Assembly (NCBI RefSeq): GCF_023276355.1
Contig: NZ_JALLPL010000001.1
Coordinates: forward strand, 1,612,001 to 1,676,000
DNA length: 64,000 nt
Source: Haloplanus sp. XH21
Lineage (GTDB): Archaea; Halobacteriota; Halobacteria; Halobacteriales; Haloferacaceae
Reading direction: 5' to 3'
The notes under the pieces are model-generated. The model ran no database searches and was not told the DNA's origin. It worked only from the letters and a program-made list of their open reading frames with translations. Positions 60,406 to 64,000 of the stretch are shown piece after piece; within the stretch, counting starts at the first letter, position 1, and every line of letters begins with the position of its first letter. The translations under genes and the position numbers were made by a program.

Positions 60406-60676
60406 TGTCGTCGGGGTCGTGGGCCGCCGCCATCCGCTGGGCTTCCGCGGCGTACTCCTCGCGCCGTTCCTCTTCGACCGTGCCCAGGTCGTCCGGGTCG
60501 GCCTCGACGGCGGCCGTGGTGTCACGGACATCCGTAAACGACGTGAGCGCGCGCTCCTTCCGGAAATACTGCTCGCCGTCGATGGTGGCGTAGGTGAGAA
60601 TGATGAGGTTCTGTTCGTCGTCGGAGTAGGTGCGCTCGACGAGCCAGACGCGGACGCTTTCGTCGTCGTTCGACAT
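60398..60676 (-). CDS. Small conserved haloarchaeal protein, 92 aa
   Basis: Protein with a small beta-rich N-terminal half (VRVWLVERTYSDDEQNLIILTYATIDGEQYFRKERAL, given in part) and an acidic helical tail. It looks like a compact ligand- or nucleic-acid-binding fold but I cannot name a function. Copy D of the palindromic element lies 79 bp upstream of its start; its stop region overlaps the MBL gene by 8 bp. Confidence 0.7.
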   Translation of the reverse strand: MSNDDESVRVWLVERTYSDDEQNLIILTYATIDGEQYFRKERALTSFTDVRDTTAAVEADPDDLGTVEEERREEYAAEAQRMAAAHDPDDII

Positions 60677-60754
60677 ACATCGAGGTACGCGTGCCGCCGA
60701 CGAAAAGGTGTCACCAAGCGGTTTGGTGAGTCTCGCAAAATGGGTATCGTCGAA

Positions 60755-60840
60755 TTATACGATTTATTGTGAGTCATTACCGGTGATTCGCTGGACCGCC
60801 CAAGCGAATCCCCAGTCAATAGTCACAATAATCCGCATCA
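60755..60840. repeat. Dispersed palindromic element, copy D
   Basis: The outer arms ATACGATTTATTGTGA and TCACAATAATCCGCAT pair with few mismatches. The inner stem GGTGATTCGCT (60782-60792) / AGCGAATCCCC (60803-60813) matches copies C and E except for a paired change (GG to GA on one side, CC to TC on the other). It lies between the cold-shock gene and the 92-aa gene. Confidence 0.82.
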
Positions 60841-60871
60841 GCCGTCGCCGGATGCGACGGAGTATCGCCGA

Positions 60872-61066
60872 TTAGTTACGGACGAGGTTCGTCGCGCGGG
60901 GACCCTTGGGGGAGTCCTCGATTTCGAAGTCAACATCCTGTCCCTCTTCGAGGTCCGGGCCGCCGACATCCTCCATGTGGAAGAACACGTCGTCGTCAGC
61001 ATCCTCAGTCTCGATGAAACCGTAGCCGCCAGTGTCGTTGAAGAAATCAACAGTACCGTTTGCCAT
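60872..61066 (-). CDS. Cold-shock domain protein (CspA family)
   Basis: Cold-shock protein of 64 aa. The RNA-binding motifs GYGFIE (RNP1-like, residues 14-19) and DVFFHM (RNP2-like) and the opening ANGTVDFFNDTG are typical; the usual aromatic-rich surface is somewhat acidic, as expected in a halophile. The start at 61066 is preferred over one 9 nt upstream. A reverse-strand TATA-like GTTATCC lies about 28 nt upstream. Palindromic elements lie on both sides (copies D and E). Confidence 0.93.
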   Translation of the reverse strand: MANGTVDFFNDTGGYGFIETEDADDDVFFHMEDVGGPDLEEGQDVDFEIEDSPKGPRATNLVRN

Positions 61067-61141
61067 TACAACCATACGTACAGGCCATCGAGGGATAACC
61101 CTTGCGAGAGTCGTGGTACCACGACCATCATGACGGCTCTC

Positions 61142-61224
61142 TCATACGGTTTATTGTAACTGTTTACCGGTGGTTCGCCGGACGGTCCAGCGAACCACCA
61201 GTAACGACTTACAATGAAGTATCA
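61142..61224. repeat. Dispersed palindromic element, copy E
   Basis: The inner stem GGTGGTTCGC (61169-61178) / GCGAACCACC (61190-61199) is perfect; outer arms TCATACGGTTTATTGTAA and TTACAATGAAGTATCA pair apart from a few bases. The last three bases are the stop codon of the isopentenyl phosphate kinase gene, as seen for copy C and MptE. Confidence 0.85.
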
Positions 61225-61953
61225 GCCGACGCGCGTGCCCGGTTCGCCGCCGTCGAGGAACGCCGGGAGGTCGTCGGCGCCGAAGACGAAGGCCGGCGCA
61301 TCGAGGCCAAGGAGGGTACGCACCTTGCCGGCCATCCCGCCGGTCACGTCCGTCGCGTCGCTCCCACCGAGGGCGGCGGCAACGTCGTCGAGGGAGCGGA
61401 TGTGGTCGATGACTGCCCCGGACTCGTCGTAGACGCCGTCGACGGTCGAGCAAAGTCCCACCCGGTCGGCGTCGAGACCCTCCGCGAACCGGACCACCAC
61501 CTCGTCGCCCGAGAGGATGGTCGCCCCCCGATTTTCGTGGGTGATCACGTCGCCGTGGCTGACGGGGACGAACCCCTCGCCGAGCATGCGTTCGACGGCG
61601 ACGATGGGGAGGTCGAGCGTGGCGTCGGCGTCGCGGGCGCCGGCCGAGAGCGGATGGACCGGCAGCGCGGACACTCCCCGCTCGTGAAGCCGCGAGAGGA
61701 CGAACCGGTTGAGCGTCGTCATCGACCCGTGGATTTCGAGGATATCGTCCGCGTCGGACGCGCCCTCGGAGACGCTGACGCCGTGTTTCTCGGCGTAGTG
61801 GTGGCCGAAACTCCCGGCACCGTGGACGAGCGCCAGGTCGTCGCTCGCGTCGGCGACGGCGTCGGCGGCCGCCGACAGCGCCGCGTCGTCCAGCGTCTCC
61901 TGGCGCTCCTTGTCGGTGATGAGGCTCCCGCCGAGCTTGAGCACGGTCGTCAT
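61222..61953 (-). CDS. Isopentenyl phosphate kinase
   Basis: Amino-acid-kinase-fold enzyme of 243 aa that phosphorylates isopentenyl phosphate in the archaeal mevalonate pathway for ether lipids. It begins TTVLKLGGSLITDK; HGAGSFGHHYAEKHG carries the catalytic His of the IPK family, and TGGMAGKV the late Lys. It overlaps the mevalonate kinase gene by 4 bp (ATGA), so the pathway order is reflected in the operon. The C-terminus ends in palindromic element E. Confidence 0.93.
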   Translation of the reverse strand: MTTVLKLGGSLITDKERQETLDDAALSAAADAVADASDDLALVHGAGSFGHHYAEKHGVSVSEGASDADDILEIHGSMTTLNRFVLSRLHERGVSALPVHPLSAGARDADATLDLPIVAVERMLGEGFVPVSHGDVITHENRGATILSGDEVVVRFAEGLDADRVGLCSTVDGVYDESGAVIDHIRSLDDVAAALGGSDATDVTGGMAGKVRTLLGLDAPAFVFGADDLPAFLDGGEPGTRVG

Positions 61954-62957
61954 GCGACCCTCCGGACGCCGTCGGTGGCCAGTTCGGCGCGGAACGCCTC
62001 CTCACACCCCGGCGTGAACCGAAGCGCCGTCAGCGTCTCCGGCGTGGGATCGAGCGCGACGATACAGCCACCCCCGCCCGCACCGGTGAGTTTCGCGCCG
62101 TGGGCGCCGGCCTCGCGGGCCGCCCACACCATGCTGTCGAGCGACCGCGAGGAGACGCCGAGCGACTCCAGCAGGCCGTGGTTGAAGTCCATCAGCCGGC
62201 CGAGTTCGGCGATGCGATCGTCCGCCTCGACATCGGCGTCAGGATCGAGCAGTCGCTCGCCGTTGCGCACGATGTTGCCGATGGTAGCAACGGTGTCGTC
62301 GGCGAAGTCGTACCGCTCTTTGAGCGCGCGGACGCCGGCGACGAGTTCGCCCGTATCGCCCGCGCCGCCGTCGAAGCCGATGACGATGGGGAGGTCCGGT
62401 GCGTCGATGCTTCGGCAGTCGTCGCCCTCGACGCGGACGGCGCCGCCGACGGCCGAACAGAAGGTGTCCGCCCGGGACGCCTGCCCCTCCTGTACCTCGG
62501 CCTCGGCGCGGTAGGCGCGGTTCGCGATCTCGCCGGTCGGGAGCCGATGGCCGAGTTCCCGCGTCGCGGCGTCGATACCCGCCACCGTCACGGCGGCCGA
62601 CGATCCCAGGCCAGCGCCCAGCGGAATGTCGCTCTCGACGGTGATGTCGAAGCCGGCGTCGGGGGCGTCGGCGGCGTCGCGGGCCTGCTCGACCGCCGCG
62701 TCGATGTAGCCCATCGCAGCTTCCACCAGGGGTGCCGGTACGTCCACGTCCGGACGGTCGGCCGTCGACCCCGTGTACTCGACGGTGAAGCCGTCGAGGC
62801 TGAGATCCGACGCCTGCACGCGGACGTGATCGTCGTCTCGGGCCTCGACCGTGACGGTCGCTCGCTGCTCGATGGCACAGGGAACGGCCGGTTCGCCGTA
62901 GACGACGGCGTGTTCGCCGAACAGATACACCTTGCCCGGCGCACTCGAGACGGTCAT
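61950..62957 (-). CDS. mvk: Mevalonate kinase
   Basis: GHMP-family kinase of 335 aa. The three motifs are APGKVYLFGEHAVVYG (residues 6-21), PLGAGLGSSAAVTVAG (about 111-126) and KLTGAGGGGCIVAL near 287. It makes mevalonate phosphate for isoprenoid ether lipids. It is upstream of and overlaps IPK. Confidence 0.94.
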   Translation of the reverse strand: MTVSSAPGKVYLFGEHAVVYGEPAVPCAIEQRATVTVEARDDDHVRVQASDLSLDGFTVEYTGSTADRPDVDVPAPLVEAAMGYIDAAVEQARDAADAPDAGFDITVESDIPLGAGLGSSAAVTVAGIDAATRELGHRLPTGEIANRAYRAEAEVQEGQASRADTFCSAVGGAVRVEGDDCRSIDAPDLPIVIGFDGGAGDTGELVAGVRALKERYDFADDTVATIGNIVRNGERLLDPDADVEADDRIAELGRLMDFNHGLLESLGVSSRSLDSMVWAAREAGAHGAKLTGAGGGGCIVALDPTPETLTALRFTPGCEEAFRAELATDGVRRVA

Positions 62958-62996
62958 ACGCCCTCTACGGACCGGCGGTCGCTTAAACCGCCCGGG

Positions 62997-63281
62997 TCAC
63001 TCCGCGTCGAGGTCCGTGAGGTCTTCGAGTTCCTCCAGGTCCTCGTCGCCCCCGAGGACTTTCCGAACGACGGCGGCGAGTAACGCGAGGACGACGGCCG
63101 CGAGGAGGAGTTTGCCGACGGTGCAGACAGGACACGACGCGTCGCCATCGGTCGTGTCGGCGTCGGCCTCGTCTTCGGACTCGGCGTCACTCGATTCGCC
63201 CGCTCCGAGCGTCGCGGGGCCGATCTGTACCGTGCCGTCACCGAAGTGGAGTTCGAGGAGGGTGAACTTCTTGCTCGCCAT
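62997..63281 (-). CDS. Small membrane protein with CPVC motif, 94 aa
   Basis: A short ordered N-terminus (KKFTLLELHFGDGTVQIGP), an acidic linker, then SCPVCTVGK and one strong membrane helix (about 57-75), and an acidic tail. The CPVC pair could bind a metal or form a disulfide; no function is known. CTTATAG (63303-63309, reverse strand) lies 26-27 nt before the start, fitting a leaderless mRNA. It does not appear to be an enzyme. Confidence 0.65.
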   Translation of the reverse strand: MASKKFTLLELHFGDGTVQIGPATLGAGESSDAESEDEADADTTDGDASCPVCTVGKLLLAAVVLALLAAVVRKVLGGDEDLEELEDLTDLDAE

Positions 63282-63611
63282 ACAGGCTAGTGGATCACCT
63301 GCGACTTATAGTACGGGTTGTCTCTCGTGGGTGCGCATCCCCAGCGACATCGTCGCTTTCGACCGGACCAACGGGAGCGATGGTCGGCGCGTGGAGCAGT
63401 GGAGACCATCGTATCAGTGAACCTCTGCCAGTGGATTCATTTGATTAGGAAGCTAACTAAAGGGCCAAGGGAAGTGCGAATTCCTATCATCAGATACCTC
63501 ACGCGTCTCACAGCGGGACGACGTGGAGAGTCACTAGCTGTAGTTACTAACCATGGTTAACCTGCTTTTCATACCGGGAAATCAGGCCCGTCGTGTCAGT
63601 AGCACCTCTCT
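63282..63611. other. 330-bp intergenic region with lower G+C and a 12-bp palindrome
   Basis: Apart from the TATA box of the small membrane gene at the left end, I see no protein or RNA gene. Base composition shifts to A/T from about 63420 onwards. A perfect palindrome TAACCATGGTTA lies at 63548-63559 and a weak TATA-like CTTTTCATA follows. These may belong to the promoter of the HalX regulator. Confidence 0.4.
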
Positions 63612-64000
63612 ATGACCACTGCTTCGCCGACAGTCCTCATAATCGACGACAACGTCGACCTAGCTAATTTGTACGCACGCTGGCTCGACGACGAGTACGA
63701 TGTTCGAACAGCGTACAGTGGGGGGAGTGGAATCAAACAGTTCGACGCGGAGGTCGGTCTCGTCTTCCTTGATCGGCGGATGCCGGACTATTCAGGTAGT
63801 GAGGTGCTCGACGAGATCCGTTCTTACGAGCATACCTGTCCAGTTGTGATGCTCACCGCTGTCGAACCCGATGGCGATATCGTCGATTTGCCGTTCGACA
63901 GATATCTCACCAAGCCGGTTGATCGCGTCGAACTCCGAGACACTGTTCAGCAGGGCATCGACCGAGCGGAAAGCAACTATCAAAACGAGGTGCTGGACGT
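63612..64000 (+). CDS. HalX-type response regulator (3' truncated by window edge)
   Basis: The first 129 residues of a receiver protein are visible: acidic pocket D12/D13 (LIIDDNVDLANLY), phospho-acceptor in VFLDRRMPDYSG (about D56), and the conserved Lys in YLTKPVD. The sequence continues into what should be the HalX domain, but the window ends. The similarity to the HalX protein near the left end is high. Codon use is more A/T-rich, suggesting transfer or the edge of an island. Confidence 0.85.
   Translation, partial: MTTASPTVLIIDDNVDLANLYARWLDDEYDVRTAYSGGSGIKQFDAEVGLVFLDRRMPDYSGSEVLDEIRSYEHTCPVVMLTAVEPDGDIVDLPFDRYLTKPVDRVELRDTVQQGIDRAESNYQNEVLD

Noticed and set aside
1-64000. CRISPR arrays, tRNA or rRNA genes, complete insertion sequences
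   Set aside because: No regularly spaced repeats, no intergenic tRNA T-loop with matching arms, no rRNA signature and no transposase were seen. The dispersed palindromes are scattered singly, not in an array.

Overview
The window looks like a chromosomal segment of a halophilic archaeon (class Halobacteria). It is G+C rich and densely packed. Its proteins are strongly acidic. It carries Tat-type (RR) signal peptides, a halocyanin, HalX response regulators, GatE, archaeal FolP/MptE, mevalonate kinase with isopentenyl phosphate kinase, and XPB/Bax1. Many genes start 25-29 nt after a TATA-like box, as expected for leaderless haloarchaeal mRNAs. I see no rRNA, tRNA, CRISPR array or complete insertion sequence.

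Layout. 0-6.8 kb: partial RND/MMPL exporter, KaiC-like ATPase with a convergent winged-helix gene, HalX regulator, UspA, halocyanin, ThiN-domain regulator and cupin. 6.9-9.2 kb: tyrosine recombinase with a ribbon-helix-helix partner, then SRAP/YedK. 9.4-12.2 kb: a segment of visibly lower G+C holding SUI1, HxlR, SDR, DoxX and VOC dioxygenase genes, resembling the Bacillus CatR/CatDE quinone-stress module. 12.2-18 kb: small acidic ORFs, RNase H-fold protein, glycosyltransferase, bactofilin-like protein, YchF, aminotransferase. 18-23 kb: XPB-like helicase and Bax1 nuclease, split by a lipoprotein gene and two palindromic repeats, then a CPA2 antiporter. 23-28 kb: gene remnants and small ORFs, RsmB/NSUN methyltransferase with a probable PUA-like partner, MptE and FolP. 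28-32 kb: TrmJ, MaoC, two decayed genes, GatE. 32-39.6 kb: CitE-family lyase, VOC protein, a five-gene Urt/Liv-type ABC transporter and a divergent acetamidase/formamidase, together a likely amide-scavenging unit. 39.8-48.3 kb: D-lactate dehydrogenase-type flavoprotein, cyclophilin-like protein, Nramp-like transporter, small membrane proteins, aspartate-semialdehyde dehydrogenase. 48.4-64 kb: biotin carboxylase/BCCP with BirA, UspA, amidohydrolase, HD phosphohydrolase, DJ-1, MFS, superoxide dismutase, ThyX, TRAM, DHH and MBL proteins, cold-shock protein, IPK, mevalonate kinase, and a second HalX regulator cut by the window end.

The least ordinary signals lie between genes. A dispersed family of roughly 85-bp nested palindromes (six near-complete copies and one partial) keeps base pairing while the stem sequence changes. 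It always lies upstream of a gene, and in two cases it overlaps the stop codon of the other neighbour. Convergent genes here almost always abut or overlap, often through a shared CTAG or TGATCA. Two divergent genes appear to share a single central TATA box. There is also a candidate amide-uptake locus and a CatDE-like locus. All functional calls come from reading motifs and from family knowledge; no database search was run.
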